Positions 8,049 through 21,407 are shown, counted from the stretch's first letter. The stretch: 64,000 bases of DNA from Entomortierella parvispora (GCA_963573315.1 OY752147.1:1550001-1614000); one strand, 5' to 3'. The notes: generated from the sequence alone by a model not told the origin. Numbers and translations are program-made.

Positions 8049-10307
8049 ACAGGGATAGAAGAAGCAGATGAAGATGCGGGAGTGCGAACAATAAAGGAGA
8101 GTGAGAGGTAGTGTTGTGAAAGAGAGAGGAAATAACAAATAGATCAATTGAGGAAGAGGCCAATAGTGTGTTGCGCGCGAGGAATGGTGAAAGGGAGGAG
8201 AGAGAGGAGTGGGAGGAGTGTGAGTTCGGATGTGCGTGTATGAGGTAGAAGTGAGTGGCAGTAGTGGTCGGTGGTTGCGAGCTATTGCAAGTGCACGAGT
8301 AGAGAGAATGAAGGTGAACGGTGTGTGTGAGTGGAGAAGTAGGGAAGAAAAAGCAATCTCGAGAGCAGGTGTGGCCATGGTGACCTTTATACAAGTTCAG
8401 ACCCCAAGGCATGGTGGCCCTTAGACAGTGGATCACATCTCAGGGCTTAGTGCAACAGGGTAGAGGCAGCAGCCGAGAACGAGGAACTATAAGAAAATCT
8501 GGTGTAGTCATTCTATCCAATTCAATCGAGCGAGCGTGCGTTTGTGCATGCATCTTTTGCTCTTTTCTGCATTGCACGAACACAATCACAAACACAAACA
8601 ACCATCAACAACAACATGGGTACGGCAAGCAAGCAAGCATCACATCCCATCCGAACACGAGAGAAAAACATCAAACACGAAAATCGCGTTCAACTCTTTA
8701 CTGACTCTGCACTCAACTCTCTCTCTCTCTCTAATGGGTTATGTTTTTGACACATCTAGTGCTTTTCTTGACCCTTGCCTCGCCTTGAGAGCAAAAGACC
8801 CCCAAAGGGACGAGGCTCGACCTCTCGTATTAACATTGGTCGCTGGTTCATTTACATCGGGATCAGCATCAATGGCCCTCCCCCCCAAATGCAAGCCATC
8901 CCTTGCATCGATAGACCATCGCCTTTGTCCTTTGGAGACGTGTTCACCGTGCTCAAATTTCACATTCCCTCACCCCCCTCTCTCTCTGTATTGGTTTCTG
9001 TCACCCTAAGAGACAGCCCTGCACACTGTTCATCTATTCTCGTCCTGCCCCAGTTGAGATCCGCAACACATGCGGCCAACAAGATTACTCGTGCGCACCT
9101 ACCAATGACACATTGGCTCATGCACCCTTGCACCTTTTCTGTCGTACATTACATTATTATTTTTTTCGCCCTCGCGTGCTTCAAATAGTTGGGGGAAGGG
9201 AAGGGAGACACCTGAGAGCCGGGTGAACAAAAGGGCAGCTTAATATGTTTTTTTTTCATATCTTTTACTCCAAAGAAGTAATTCCGGTGTTGTCAACCTT
9301 GCATGGACAATGAGGCAGGGTTCAAACAGGGCTCAAAAACTTTGATGGCGCATGCCTCAAACACAACACACCGACCACCAACCAAAGTTTTCCCCCCAAC
9401 ACCACCACTTTTTTTTTTCCAGATTGCATCCTGATGCAAGGCAACCCGATCTGAGGCAAGGTTCAGCACTCTGTACCTGAGTACAGCTATTTTGCGCGCG
9501 TCTACCAATGTTGTGGTTGACAAAAAATGATAATTGGTGGATCATGGATCCCGTCCCACCAGAAATGGTTACATCGAAGGAATGTCCAAATCCCCAGTCA
9601 TCCAGAGTCGCACTCAAAAAAGGGTGTACCCATTCATGTTATTGTTGTTGTTGTTGTTGTTGATGTTGATGTTGTGGAAAATGAAACCGCACGTTCCTGG
9701 CAAACGAGCGGCAATGATGAAAGCTCAATGTCGACGCGACGGTCCCGTAGGTCTTGACTTCAAAAGCCCTTGACCCCTGTCGGACTTTCACCAAACCTCA
9801 TCCCGCCCTATCTGAACTCTCCCTCTCTCTTTCTTCCTTTCGATTCTTTTCAAACTCAACCTCGTTCCAAGATGATCGCCACCATGTTTGTGTAATGATC
9901 GCTATGAGCATCGAGTGGGGATCAAGATTTGTACGACAATTGAGAGAACATCAAAGCTTAGAAGGTCTCCGAAAAAAAAAGAGTTCCCCCTTTGGCGACA
10001 TTCCTGGATCCATAGACTGGCTCTTAGGGCAGCCTGGACCAGAACGCTTCGTAATGGAATACAATCGGCCTTTCACTCATTCATTCATTCACTCATTCAT
10101 CTTCAATTCAACGTGCAATTGATCGCGATAAACGTCGTGGTACGCGCCTGTGACACGCTTTTTTTAGAGAACGCGAGATGCTCCTTCTCCCTCTCCCTCC
10201 CCACCCGAGAAACCCGATAACATAACGGAACGAGGCCTTGCCCTCGAGTGAACGGAGATACGGTCGAGTTGTTGTGTTAGACCCACTCAAAAGCAACAAG
10301 GACTAAA

Positions 10308-10342
<35 letters not shown>

Positions 10343-13300
10343 TGAAAATGAGGGGGTATTCAATCAAGGCGATCCGCCTATTCAAAAACTGGTGTGGTCG
10401 TACAAAAGGAGGCCCTTGCCCTGTCTCCTTGACCCTTTTTTTCTCTCTCGTGAATTTGTTTGTTGGTTTATCGTCCTTCTCTGTTCCATTTTGACGTTTT
10501 CACTGTCGCAGCAGAGCGGCATGATGGTGGACCCCCCTTGCTCTCTCTCTCTGTTCTCCCTGTTCTCCCTGTCTGTTCGTCTATCTCCTAATTTGAACTG
10601 CACAACGATGAACTGACAAGAAAAACAACCCACGAGTTTGGGGACTTGAAATTCTACCCGGTTCCGCTCTGACCCTGTTTTTTTTTTCAATCCTCCTTTC
10701 ATTTGTCAGTCAGGGTCCCGACTATTTCATTTGCAGTTGATCATTGAGCAATTGTTGAGAGCTTGGGGATATATTATCCAACATCTATGGGTAGTTTGGT
10801 AAACGGGATGAAGTTTCTGATCCCCCTGGACTCTCCCTTGCCTTCGACATTTTTTTGAAGAAGGCTTTCTTACTGTCAAGGGGCCGGAAGGAGCAGGAGG
10901 GAGAGTAAGGAGTAGAGGCAAGTTGATCAGGGAAAGCTCCAATCGTTTTTCTCGTGAACCTTTTTTTTTTGCGGCACGATGTCTTTGAGGACAGTCAGTC
11001 AATCTTGAGATGAAAGCGGCGAAGAGAGTCGGCATCTGTGAGATGACCTAAGGCATAAAGAAAAAAAACGCGTAAAACGGAGTTTTTGCGGAGACGGAGT
11101 GGGGCGAGACCTCAGGGTTCAAAGGACGTCCAGTTCTTTTTTTTTTCGGAGGGTTCATTTTATCCTCAGAAAACTCAACGTGCATTGGCCGTCAAACTGG
11201 TCGGGGAACCCGGAAAAAAAGAATTAACAAGAGGACGTCCTCAGAACCGTTCGTGAACTCTTTAGGAGAAAGTCTATTTCTGGGATCCTCTGAGGAGTTC
11301 CGAATCTTGGCTTTGCTATCTCGATTCCTCTATCTCCCTGTCGGCTTTTGTCTCCCCAAAAACAGACGATGAAAGGAAAAAAGGAAAAAAAAAGAAAAGA
11401 AAAGATGGAGACCCTCGTTCACCCCCCTGCATTCCTTTCGTCAGAAGCGATCGCAAAAAAAATGATAGAGATAGACAGAGAGATAGACAGCGCCAGAACC
11501 AGAACCAGAAAGGAGTTGCTGTCAGCCCGATCGATATAACGCGTTCTCATCACGTTTGCTGGCAAGATTTTGAAGGGGAGGAAACGGGACCAGGAACTGC
11601 CGGACAGATCACCCTTCATATTTTTTTTCATTCATGCAAAATATGAACCCAGAACCTCCCTTCCTTCGTCTTCTTCAGAAGGGATCGATGGGAACATGCA
11701 CAACCAACTAGATGATGCTAAGAATAAATTTGCATGGGTCGTGATCCGTAACAGAAACAGACTGCTTCGTTCGGCAACTGCTTCTTCTTTGCTACCATGA
11801 CACGAATACCATTTGGTCTCTCCTGGGCAGATCATGACAGAGATGAAAGCATGCGTTACTATCCCACAATCCAGCTCGACCCCTTCGTTCTGCGGAATAT
11901 CAGCTGAAGATGCAAGATGCAAGATGTATCTTGTTCGATGCGGCACAACGCGCGCGCGTGTTGGTCACAAGGAAGGAGGCGCTGGAGCGGAAAGAACGCC
12001 ACAGTTCACAAGAGAAAACAAAAGGAAAAATATCCTCTCCCAGAAACACCTTCCGGATTGTGGTGTCGTCGCACGGACACAAAAAAACATTGTTGGTGAT
12101 GATGATGGTCGACACGCGTTCTTTTGGACCCTGATGGCGATGGGAGGAAGGGGCGAAGGAGAACGAAGAGGAGGCGGGGGGGATTGACTAAGATCTCGCT
12201 GTCGCTCCAACCCCTTCTTTCCCGTCTTCCCGACCTATGGGCTTCACGTTTTTTTCCACCCCCTTTGTTTGTGCAAGTCTTTTTTTTCTTTCTTCATCGA
12301 CATCGGGTTACAAAATCAAGTGCAAGTTAAAAATGGACGTTCTCTCCATGCGATCTTGTAAATCGCGCGAGGGGGAGAAGAGAAAGGGGTGGGGGACAGG
12401 GAAAGGGGGACTACACCGACTTGGAGACTCTCCCTCCCCTCTCCCTTTTTTTTTTCTTTCCTCTTCACCCACTTTTCTTTTCCTTCTTGTCTTGTTTTGA
12501 GCCTGGGGCCAAAGCAAAAGATCTGGACTTGTCTCGAGTCCCACTTTTTTTTTTTTTTTTTTTCAGATACTGCACCCGGAAAGCGAAAAGAAACTGGAAT
12601 TGATCTCTTCATTCTCAAAAAGATGTGCGCCTGCCTCCATCGCGTTTTTCTTTTTTTTTTTTTTTTTGGTCTTTCTCATTTGTTGACGCGTCTGGCCTAA
12701 ACAAAAAAAAATGACAAACAAGCTGCAGAGAGGACAAAGAGCCAACTTTTGTTGTCGTTCTCAAGAACGCTATATCAGCTTTGTAATGAGCAATCGTCGG
12801 TTTTTTTTTCTTGTCCCTTTGCTTGTGTCCTTTTCCAGGTACACAGATGACGCCGATTGCTGTTGTTTAATTGTTGTTCTGGTACGGATTGTCTGTTTGT
12901 GCTCGCCGCCACGATTCCAATCCATACTCATATTTGAAGAGAACAAAGGAGAACAGGGCAAGGACCTGAAGGACAAAGGGGGGACAACGGTTCCACCAGA
13001 ACCACAGACTGTGGATGTCAGTCTCACTCTCACTTCTGAAGGGCGGAAACAACACAACACAACACAAAAGCAACACACACGTCGCCCCCATTGAGCATGT
13101 TCGGCAAGTTTACAACACCCTCTTTTTCCCCTCTCCCTGTGTGTTGATGCACGATGGCGTACATCATGCACAGGCATCTTGATGACAAAGATTTCCTTTC
13201 TTTTCTTTTCTTGTCGTGTGGTTCAAGGTCAACTAGCTCTTCCTGACGTCAAAACTGCATTCGGTGCTCGTCTCGGACCTTCCTCGCCTTGCAGCACAAG

Positions 13301-13623
13301 GATGGATGGGAATAATATTGATCATCAGATTCAAAGCTCTTCGATCAGGGAAGAAGCTCCCTTGTCTCAAGGAGATTGAATACCTACCTGAAGGAACACT
13401 TTACACCAACTCGGAAGAGAAATCGTCCCACGATGAAAATGGTCAATTGATCTGCTCTGGCCCCCTTCAATATTTTCTTTCTTTGATATAACATTGTCAT
13501 CATTGTATTTGCATCAACGCGTAGCTCGTAAAACGACAACCCAACTACAACAACAAAAAAAGTCGCGTGGCTAACACAACGTCGCTCACCTTTTCACTCA
13601 CTCTTTCGTCTCTCTTTACCCCA
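8049..13623. other. 5.6 kb gene-poor region
   Basis: No open frame here has a recognisable domain or sensible composition; all are short and low-complexity. Visible structure: TTG/GTT microsatellite at about 9640-9675, TCAT tetranucleotide repeats at about 10076-10100, (GA)n at about 10308-10341, and homopolymer T tracts near 12546-12563 and 12648-12667. The left part must carry the promoter and leader of the zinc-finger gene (7943, minus). The right end is the 3' side of the F-box gene ending at 13624. Unannotated long non-coding transcripts are possible but cannot be shown. Confidence 0.6.
10308..10341. repeat. (GA)n microsatellite
   Basis: A run of gagaga units interrupted once by aa. It is one of several simple repeats in the gene-poor region and has no sign of function beyond possible GA-rich promoter character. 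Confidence 0.85.
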
Positions 13624-15987
13624 CTACAAGAGCTTCAACTCTCCAAAATGACAATACTCCAATCGGGCGCCTCTGCTCAAGACTTGATTCTTTAGCGTTT
13701 CCAGTTCCACCACCGACAAGGAGTGCGTGGTTGTCTTTCCCTCGTCCAAAGTATTGTTCTGCAACGGCTGCGTCGCGCCTTGTACAAAGAAAGATTGTAG
13801 CTGTCCAAAATCCAGAATGGGCGATGGCGACACGGGTTGCTGCCCCGCTGCTGTTTTTGTTCTTTGGGATGGTTCCTGGTCTCCTTTGACATCACCGCGG
13901 CTACAGGCCATTGAAATAGCCTTATACGGAAAGCGGAGGAGGAGGAGACTAATTCCAAGATGCTTTAGCTGAGGCATCACACGTGCGTTCAATCGCTCCG
14001 TCACCACTTGGTCCACATACTGCGAATGGACTTTGTCGTAGAATAGCGGGAACCGATGGACGTCCAGGTACTCCAGTGTAGATCGACAAGCCCAAGGACG
14101 CTGTTGTTGCTGGCTTTCATCACGGGTCCCGAGGACTTGCCTAGGATGATACATTTCAAGACTGGTAGTATCCGCATAGCCGTTTCCGTCGTTATTGTGG
14201 TACAAATCCTTGCCCATTGGACCTCCTTGCGCAATCTCGAGCCAGATCAAGTACGAACAATTGAACATTACAAACTCAAAGAGCTCTCTGGCAAAACAGC
14301 AAACGCATCGATCGAGCTCTGTATCAGTCTTCTGGACTTGGGCCGCAGACAGTTGTCGATAATTCAGTCTCAATCGACGTAGCCCTCGTAGTACCTCGGG
14401 CGAGATCTTTGTGAAATTCGATTCATGAAGTCGGACATCGCGTAACGAGAGAGACCGCAAGGACTTTGGGAAAAATTTTGACAAGACTTCAAAATCTACC
14501 GATCCTTGGACATGCCTGCCACGGCCACTATACGATGGTTGATCTAGATCCTCGGCGTAGAATCGAAGTGTGAGATATTGCAAATGTTGTCCAGAGTGTT
14601 GAAGGATCTCGGCCAACGTTTCATTTGCGCTCTGCTCACGAAAGTCCACGTCTACTACAGTCAGATCCAAATCGCTGAGATGGGAAAAGGCCCTAAAGAA
14701 AACCCGGTACGCATCATCAACGCTGCCGTCTGAAAGCTTGCGCCAGGTCATTGGCAGTATCAAACGCCTCAGATTGGGATGGTGATAAAGCGTCAGGTCA
14801 TTCTCAGGTTGAACCTCTGGAAACAGGAGTGGTCGCTGGTTGACCCTGTTGCTCACACTATCCTTGTTGTCACTGTTGCTGTCGCCGTTAGCCGTCATCC
14901 GATCTTCGATCAAAAGCTTGGTCAGTCGCAACGTCTCTAGATTCGGACACGCGTGGACGACCACATGCAACAAATCCTCGACTCTACATTGAACTCCTGT
15001 CGGATCGCTGCGTTTCATGCCCACTCTGTCGGCCGTCTCGCTCCTCTCATTCACTTGAGGGTACTTTGCCCATTTAATCAGCCCCCGGATCTCGAGTGTG
15101 CTCAACGAGGGCAACTCTCGCAAAGACCACAATAACATGATATCTGCCTTCCAGTCGCAGAATTGGAATGAAACCGATGTCAAGGTACTGCCACCACCGC
15201 TTCCGTCATTGACTGCAAAAGCCGAGAAAAACGATCTTAGGCTCTGGAGTTGCTTCGCAGGTTTAACCAATGGTTTCGACATGTCCACCTCCAAATGCTG
15301 GAGTATTCCTCCTCCTTCTCTTCCGCAATATTTGCCCACAGCAGTCGCCAGAGGCTCGTCCCAGATGTCGATTCCGGCCAAGGACCGGATCAAAGGGCCT
15401 TGCCCCTTCCACTGTTCAGGGGTCATGCGTCGATAAATCTTCCACCGCCCTCCTCCGCCCACAATGACCCGTCTTCGCATGTTGCCCCCAGCATCTTCCC
15501 GTCCTCCTTGATGGGAGGCAAGGGTAAGGTGCAAATCCCAATAGTTTAACGCCTGGGCCATGGCCGAGTTACAGCTCTGACAAATCAAGAACCCAGTATC
15601 GAGTGAAGCCAATCGGACCTTGGAACTGCCCGAGGGTTTACACCACCAATTCACAAAGCGGACCTCTGGACCCATGGGATCTGGAAGGATAGACTCGTAG
15701 TAAATTTTCCCGTAGAGAAGCAATCCGATGTGGCGGCGACGTGCTTCAGAAATGTGCTCTCTGGGCGTCGTCATCGGTGAGCATGATGGCGGGAGATAAA
15801 CGACATTGGCCCAGAGTTCGAGCTCAAAGATCGCCTTCCAAGCCCGGCAGACTTGCAAGCAGACGAGAATGTGCTCTGGCTGCAAGTAGGACATCAAATG
15901 AATTGCAATCTCGGGCAGACTGAATGCTACATGAGCATGACTTGTCACGATGACGCTCTTTGTCTTTCTTCGGAATGAAAAACGCAT
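13624..15987 (-). CDS. F-box/LRR-like protein
   Basis: 787 residues if started at the ATG at 15987. The frame extends to an earlier ATG at 16035, but that adds only a hydrophobic Phe/Pro leader, so I prefer the internal Met (MRFSFRRKTKS). Residues of about 22-62 look like an F-box: FSLPEIAIHLMSYLQPEHIL then CRAWKAIFELELW. The remainder is a series of degenerate leucine-rich segments (LSTLEIRGL, LETLRLTKL, LSDLDLTVVDVD, LRSLSLRDVRL, LEYLDVHRF). The family role is substrate selection in SCF ubiquitin ligases; the substrate cannot be inferred. It has no close sequence tie to the other F-box genes here except the general fold. No introns are evident. Confidence 0.75.
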   Translation of the reverse strand: MRFSFRRKTKSVIVTSHAHVAFSLPEIAIHLMSYLQPEHILVCLQVCRAWKAIFELELWANVVYLPPSCSPMTTPREHISEARRRHIGLLLYGKIYYESILPDPMGPEVRFVNWWCKPSGSSKVRLASLDTGFLICQSCNSAMAQALNYWDLHLTLASHQGGREDAGGNMRRRVIVGGGGRWKIYRRMTPEQWKGQGPLIRSLAGIDIWDEPLATAVGKYCGREGGGILQHLEVDMSKPLVKPAKQLQSLRSFFSAFAVNDGSGGGSTLTSVSFQFCDWKADIMLLWSLRELPSLSTLEIRGLIKWAKYPQVNERSETADRVGMKRSDPTGVQCRVEDLLHVVVHACPNLETLRLTKLLIEDRMTANGDSNSDNKDSVSNRVNQRPLLFPEVQPENDLTLYHHPNLRRLILPMTWRKLSDGSVDDAYRVFFRAFSHLSDLDLTVVDVDFREQSANETLAEILQHSGQHLQYLTLRFYAEDLDQPSYSGRGRHVQGSVDFEVLSKFFPKSLRSLSLRDVRLHESNFTKISPEVLRGLRRLRLNYRQLSAAQVQKTDTELDRCVCCFARELFEFVMFNCSYLIWLEIAQGGPMGKDLYHNNDGNGYADTTSLEMYHPRQVLGTRDESQQQQRPWACRSTLEYLDVHRFPLFYDKVHSQYVDQVVTERLNARVMPQLKHLGISLLLLRFPYKAISMACSRGDVKGDQEPSQRTKTAAGQQPVSPSPILDFGQLQSFFVQGATQPLQNNTLDEGKTTTHSLSVVELETLKNQVLSRGARLEYCHFGELKLL

Positions 15988-16307
15988 GAATGGAAACAGA
16001 AAGGGAGAATGAAGGGGGAAGAAAGGACAGCGCATGGGCAGAAAAAATGAAATAACAAGGGCCTACGGGAAACTCACACGTTGCACGAAACTCGAGTCCA
16101 AAAAGCAAAGTGGAGCAAATTCAATGGCGATGGCAAAGTCAAGGGGGTCAAGGTCGATAATCATCTTTTTTTTATATATATATTCAATGTGAATGTGCTA
16201 TGGTACAAGTAGATGGAAGTGGTATATAAAAGCTGCCTCTGTGAAAGTCCCACAACTGGAGGTGGTTTTTTTCTTCCTTGCTCTCTTTTTTTTTTTCCTA
16301 TTCTTTT
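15988..16307. other. Intergenic region between F-box gene and transporter
   Basis: Upstream side of the F-box gene (minus) and 3' side of the transporter gene (minus). It contains a ttttttttatatatatatt block near 16166-16186 that could serve as an AT-rich promoter element on the minus strand. No gene is seen. Confidence 0.5.
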
Positions 16308-19300
16308 CTATCCAGACACCACGTCGTTTCCCAACCCCAATTGAACAAAGTCGTACACGATCGTTGCTCCAATTGCAAGGACCAAAACCGCCAATGATCC
16401 CCAAGCAATCTTGATGCTCGAAATCGGAATCCAGCTCGGGATTGCTCGAAGACTCCACATTGCCTCAAACGCCAGACCAGCTGCTCCTCCATACTGTGGC
16501 AAATGGAACTGAGATTCATGGACTTGACTCTCTGGTCGCTCCGACGAGTAATGCGACTGCGGTCGATAGTGCGAGTAAAGGGAAGACCGACGATACTCTC
16601 TCATTTCTGTCGCGGGGGATGGAGGCAAGGCCGTTGGGGAGGGCATTGTCTCCTCTCCAGCTCGTCCTACTCCTCCTCCTGGCTCAGATACCATTGGAAG
16701 TGGCGAAGGCGGGGCAGAGATCGCAGAAGGAGGCATCCCTGTACTCGTCATGGTGGAACGACTCGGGTCCCGAGAATGCCGCCTACGACTGAACCACGAC
16801 GACCCAAACCCTTGCGCAGACTGAGGTTGTTCCTGATCAGGGGTTGTTGGAGAGTACACTGGACTCGTCGCCGGACCATTGTTGTTATGGCCACTGCCAA
16901 ACCCGGGGATAGTATAGTTGTTACCACCCTGGAATGGAGCCGCCAAGGTCTTGTGGCTGCCACTGAGTCGAGTGTTGCGATTCGTAAAACTGATTCGGTG
17001 GTGCAGCGGAACCCTTCCAGGTGATGGAGGAGCCGACGGTGGCAAAGGCGAAACAGAATCCTGTGCCTCTGCTGATCTCGGTCCCGGCATCGCCTCAAAC
17101 TGGGCATGTTGAGCAAGAGAAGGCGATGGTGGCGTGAGGTGGATCGAGAGACTCTTTGCAGATCCCGGTCCAGCCTGTGCCTGGAGTTGGTCTTTCAAGG
17201 ACTGAGTCGACAAGGTCTTGGACGCATACCGCTGCATCCTTGACGTCCTCTCCTGCAGCGCCGCAGAAGCTGAAACGGTCCTGCCTCGACTCCCTGCCTG
17301 TTGGCCCTCTGGGAAAGATGGAGGCGCAGAAGGCGACAAGTTTAATCCCATGTGGCCTCCAACGTCACTTCCTTCAGGGCTTGAGCTCTGGATGTTGGGG
17401 TCGGTGAGCGATGGCGCTAGCCCAGGGAACGGCGCTCCATCACCTCGAGTGGCACTTCCTCCCCGTATGGATCTCGGTGGACTCACTTGGGTCTGAATGG
17501 CAAAGGAGCCGGGCTGGGAAACAAATGCAGCAGCCATGCGACCAAGCGAGTTCCTCCTGTCATCCGTTGGAGGCACAAAAGGCTGTGATGCGCCACCACG
17601 CTTGCCAGCACCTGCAAGGCTGAGCTCGGGTCCGATCGTGTCCTCGGCCTCCTCCTCCAAGCTCTGGGCATCTCCCTGGGTCTCCTCTTCCTGATTCTGC
17701 AAGAGTGTCAGCTTCCACTCTTGAGAAGGCGATCGACTGACTGCAGTCTTGTCGCGGCCAGGACTGCTGCCACCCGTCAAGCTCACAACTGCCGCCCTGA
17801 CTGCTCGCTTCGTGTCGCTGAACGATGGCTTTCGCTCCAATTCCTGCGATGGCAACACCGCCAAGCGAGGTTCGTCTGAAAAGGATACCCTGCGATCCAA
17901 GGAGTGAATGCTCCCAGCCGAATCTGGAGTAGATGGAGAATGATGGACTTGAAAGTTGAAAGGCGTAGCAACACCACCGGTAGCCGAGCCTGAATTGGAG
18001 CTGGGTCCCAACCGAGTCGAGTCCAAGGCCGTCATCTCTGGTCTAAGAGAGTCCCTCATTGGCCCTGAAGAGAGCGAAATGGACGGCTGGGACAGAGTCT
18101 CATCCACGTCCTTGACGCTGGGCAATCCTGGAGAACCGGTGGGCGACCGTTTGAAAGCTGATCTCTGTGGACTGGAAGGCGATCTAGGCGGGCTGAAGGT
18201 CGGAGAGGGCTCCAGCGTATGCTCTGCGCGCTCCGACTGCGGTGTTCCTGGCCTGCCATCGACTGAATTTGTGCGTAGCTCTGGCACTGATATAATCAAC
18301 CTTGGCGACGAGAGATTTGAAGGAAGTCCCAGAGTCGACCTATTGTTACCGCCCCCTGAAAGTACCCCGCTCTGTCGATTCATTTTCTTGAGTGCCGTCG
18401 ACAAGTTGCTGTTCGCTTCACAAATCTCCTTGCTCTGGAGATTGACGTCCTTTTCGCTCATCTTTTCAGGGTCGTGCGAACCATGATCTTCGTTCTCATA
18501 AAACCCAAAACTCGGTCGGGTATGTTGATCATCCTCGTCCGACTCGTCTCCAAGGTCGGCCGTACTCTGACTTAGCAAAATCATTGGTGGCACTGGTTTC
18601 TCGTTTTCAGCGTCCCGCATCTTTGTCTGTTGTTCCACAGCCCGCTTGTGCTTGTCAGAGAGCATAGAAAGAAGCTTGTCCTTGTGGGAGACACGCCTGG
18701 GAAGAGTTGCCTTTCTCTGCGCCATCTCTGTTACAGGGTCATGTAGGATCACAGTGGAAACTCCTGGAGGTCGATTCATCGATGAGGTCTGAGATCGCGG
18801 ATGGGATGGATCCATGTTGTTCGAGGACTCTCTCTCAAATAGCTCTCCGTCACGCGAAAACGAAAAGTAGGGACCATTGACAAGTTCCACTGACTGCTCC
18901 GAGGCACTGCTAGGGCCATACACTCCGCTGTGGTGGCTGTGGTGGCTGTGGTATCGACGATGGGCAGGCCTTGATGACTCTGTGGCAAGATTTTCCTCTG
19001 AAACGCTCTGTTGAATCAGACTACTGCTGCCAATGCCAAGTGCGACTGGGATTACTGTTGCAGCGGCAATGGCTGTTGGGGGTGCCATGGACAGATCCAG
19101 ATAGGATTGAGAACGCGAATGACCCAATTGCAGACTGGATCCCGTTAATCGTCGACGGATCGATGTAGAGGCGCTGGTGTGTCGCCTCGAGTGTCCCGAA
19201 AATGAGCTTCTGGAAACCTCACGCGATAGTCGAGCCTGCTGCTCCATCTCGATAATAGGCAACTTGCTGAGCTTTTCCTTGTGCCTCTTTGAATAGATGT

Positions 19301-21122
19301 ACAGGATAAACGGGATGATGAAGTTGGCTGACGAGACCAAGAACAGAGAACTCCAGTTGATGACGCTTGTCAGTCCAGATCCTGTCATACAAGGGACAGC
19401 AATGAGCCATGGAAGCACTCCAGAAAGGATATTGGACCACATCAAGTTGCAGGCGCCGGACTGAATCAGATTGTACCGGATCACAATGATGTTGATGGGG
19501 ATCGAGGTAATGAGTGCTGCGATCGGGAAGGTGTATCCAGTGATCTGGGAGAGGATGGTGACATCGGGCGACGAGCTGATAGCCTGGATCAAAGTGGAGT
19601 TGTTGGGGATCTGGAAGGCCATGCCTCCGATAATGGCGACAAGGAGATAGAGGACGGTGGTTATCCCGACACCCCAACCCACGGTCTTGTGGATAGAGAC
19701 GCTCGGTTGCTTGGCGTTGGCCCATGAGGGTACAGTGGTGATGAAGGCGTAGTTGAAGAGGATGGTCCCGAATGTTTGTGATATGTCCGAGCCCACGACC
19801 GGTACCAGATCAGTGTCGAGACCATGGATAAAGAAGGTGACAATCCATTGGAGAACAATGAGGAGGATCAAGACGAAGGACGCAAGTTGGAGCCAGATGT
19901 TTTCGCTCAGTTTGAGTAGTCCTAGGGGTAGGATCATACAGAAGGCAAGGAGCACGCCTGCAGTCATGATCATGACACCGGAGAAGGGGCTAGCCGAGGC
20001 CAATTGCTCGGAAACACAGATAAACGACGGATAAGGGTATATCTCGATGCCACAAGTGCGGTGGAAGATCTTGATCAGGAGGTTGTCAAAGAGCTGAGCC
20101 GAGACTGCAATGGAAGCCACGTTGGTGGTCTGCATGGCCAGGAAACAAATGATCTGGACCAGCAGATGGTATCGTCTTCCAAAGAAACACAGGACAAGGT
20201 TGGAGAACTCGACCTGTAAGTGACCGCGTAAACAGGTTCATGTCGACAAGAAGGAAGAAACAGCGTGAGAGAGTGAGAGAGAGAGAGAACGAGAGAGAGA
20301 AAGGAAGAAAGAAGAAGGTAGGAACAAAGTAAGGACAAAAATTCATTTCCCAATTCTGCAACAGGGTAATAACAAAATGAGCACGACCCTCAGCGGAGGT
20401 AAAGGTTTATGCGACAGAAGCACTATTGGATCGGCTATTGTTGTAGCCATAACACAACAACAGCAGGATGGCAATAACGACAAGGGTGCACAACAACGAC
20501 AGGGACAACAAAATGACAAGAAAAAACTAAATCCGTTACTTACGTTCGACTGGAAATATTCATTTCCGGGCACTTCGGTCATGGCCTCGCAGATAAACAG
20601 ACTGCTCAACGTACTCAGCATGCCCACAACAGCAAAGGCGATCAGGGTCGGCAGCCATCCCGCAGACTGGGCTACGATCGGCAGGGTGACGATGCCGGGT
20701 CCGGTCATGTTGGAGATCAGAAGGGCGAGGCCACCCCAGAAGGAGATGTCCTTGATTGGATCTGGGTCGAATCGCACGTTCTGGAAGCTGGAGATGTGGC
20801 TCTTGATTGAGGAGACACTGCGATGAGACGAGACGGAGGAGCGGTGGGAGTGGCGCGAGGTGTGGGAGGTGGAGCGGGCGAGGACTGTGAGATGGTCGCG
20901 GGAGGAGGAGGGGCCGTTGGGGTGGCCACCACTGCTGTAGGCGGTGTCATGGCTGGTGGAGGCCGACGCAGGGGCGGCACTGAGTCCAGGTGCAGGAGCA
21001 GGACCAGAAGCAGTAGCAGTGGAGGGTGCGCTCGAGGGAGTGGCTGAAGGAGCGGATGCACAGAAAGCAGGGCCGAGGGTGATGGGGACAGACAGCCGCT
21101 CAAAGGATGTGGAGGCGGCCAT
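16308..21122 (-). CDS. AAAP-family amino-acid transporter with a giant cytoplasmic loop
   Basis: Two exons: 20544-21122 and 16308-20213, joined by GTAAGT at 20543 and CTTACAG ending at 20214. The splice is phase 0 and gives QSN then VEFSNLV, about 1494 residues. Residues 1-125 are Ser/Ala/Pro-rich. The transmembrane core follows: ISFWGGLALLISNMTGPGIV with GIVTLPIVAQSAGW, the typical first helix of amino acid/auxin permeases, then roughly ten helices ending FLVSSANFIIPFILYIYSKR. Next come about 950 disordered Ser/Pro/Arg-rich residues with many SP sites. A last hydrophobic helix (WGSLAVLVLAIGATIVYDFV) lies at the very C-terminus. The last two helices of the fold thus seem separated by a huge insertion, probably cytosolic and phosphorylated. 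Family members move amino acids across vacuolar or plasma membranes; the substrate here is unknown. Confidence 0.82.
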
Positions 21123-21407
21123 ACATGAAAGAGAAGTATGAACGGTGGTAGAAGTGGAAACAAAAGAGGAGGAAAAGGAAAGGAAGAAACGGAAGAAAAG
21201 GAAAGAGAGGATGAATGAATGAAGAGGTTGGCTGGATGGGAGAGCAGGCGAGCGATGACAAGGGGGTGGAATGGAGAAAGTGAAAGAGAAAGTGAAAGAG
21301 AAAGAGAGGGAGAGAGAAAGAAAGAGAGAAAGGGAGGATGGGATGCAGAGAATGAGAAGGGGGTGGAGAGATGCAATGCAATGCAGCGCACAGGTTGCTA
21401 TGCAGTG

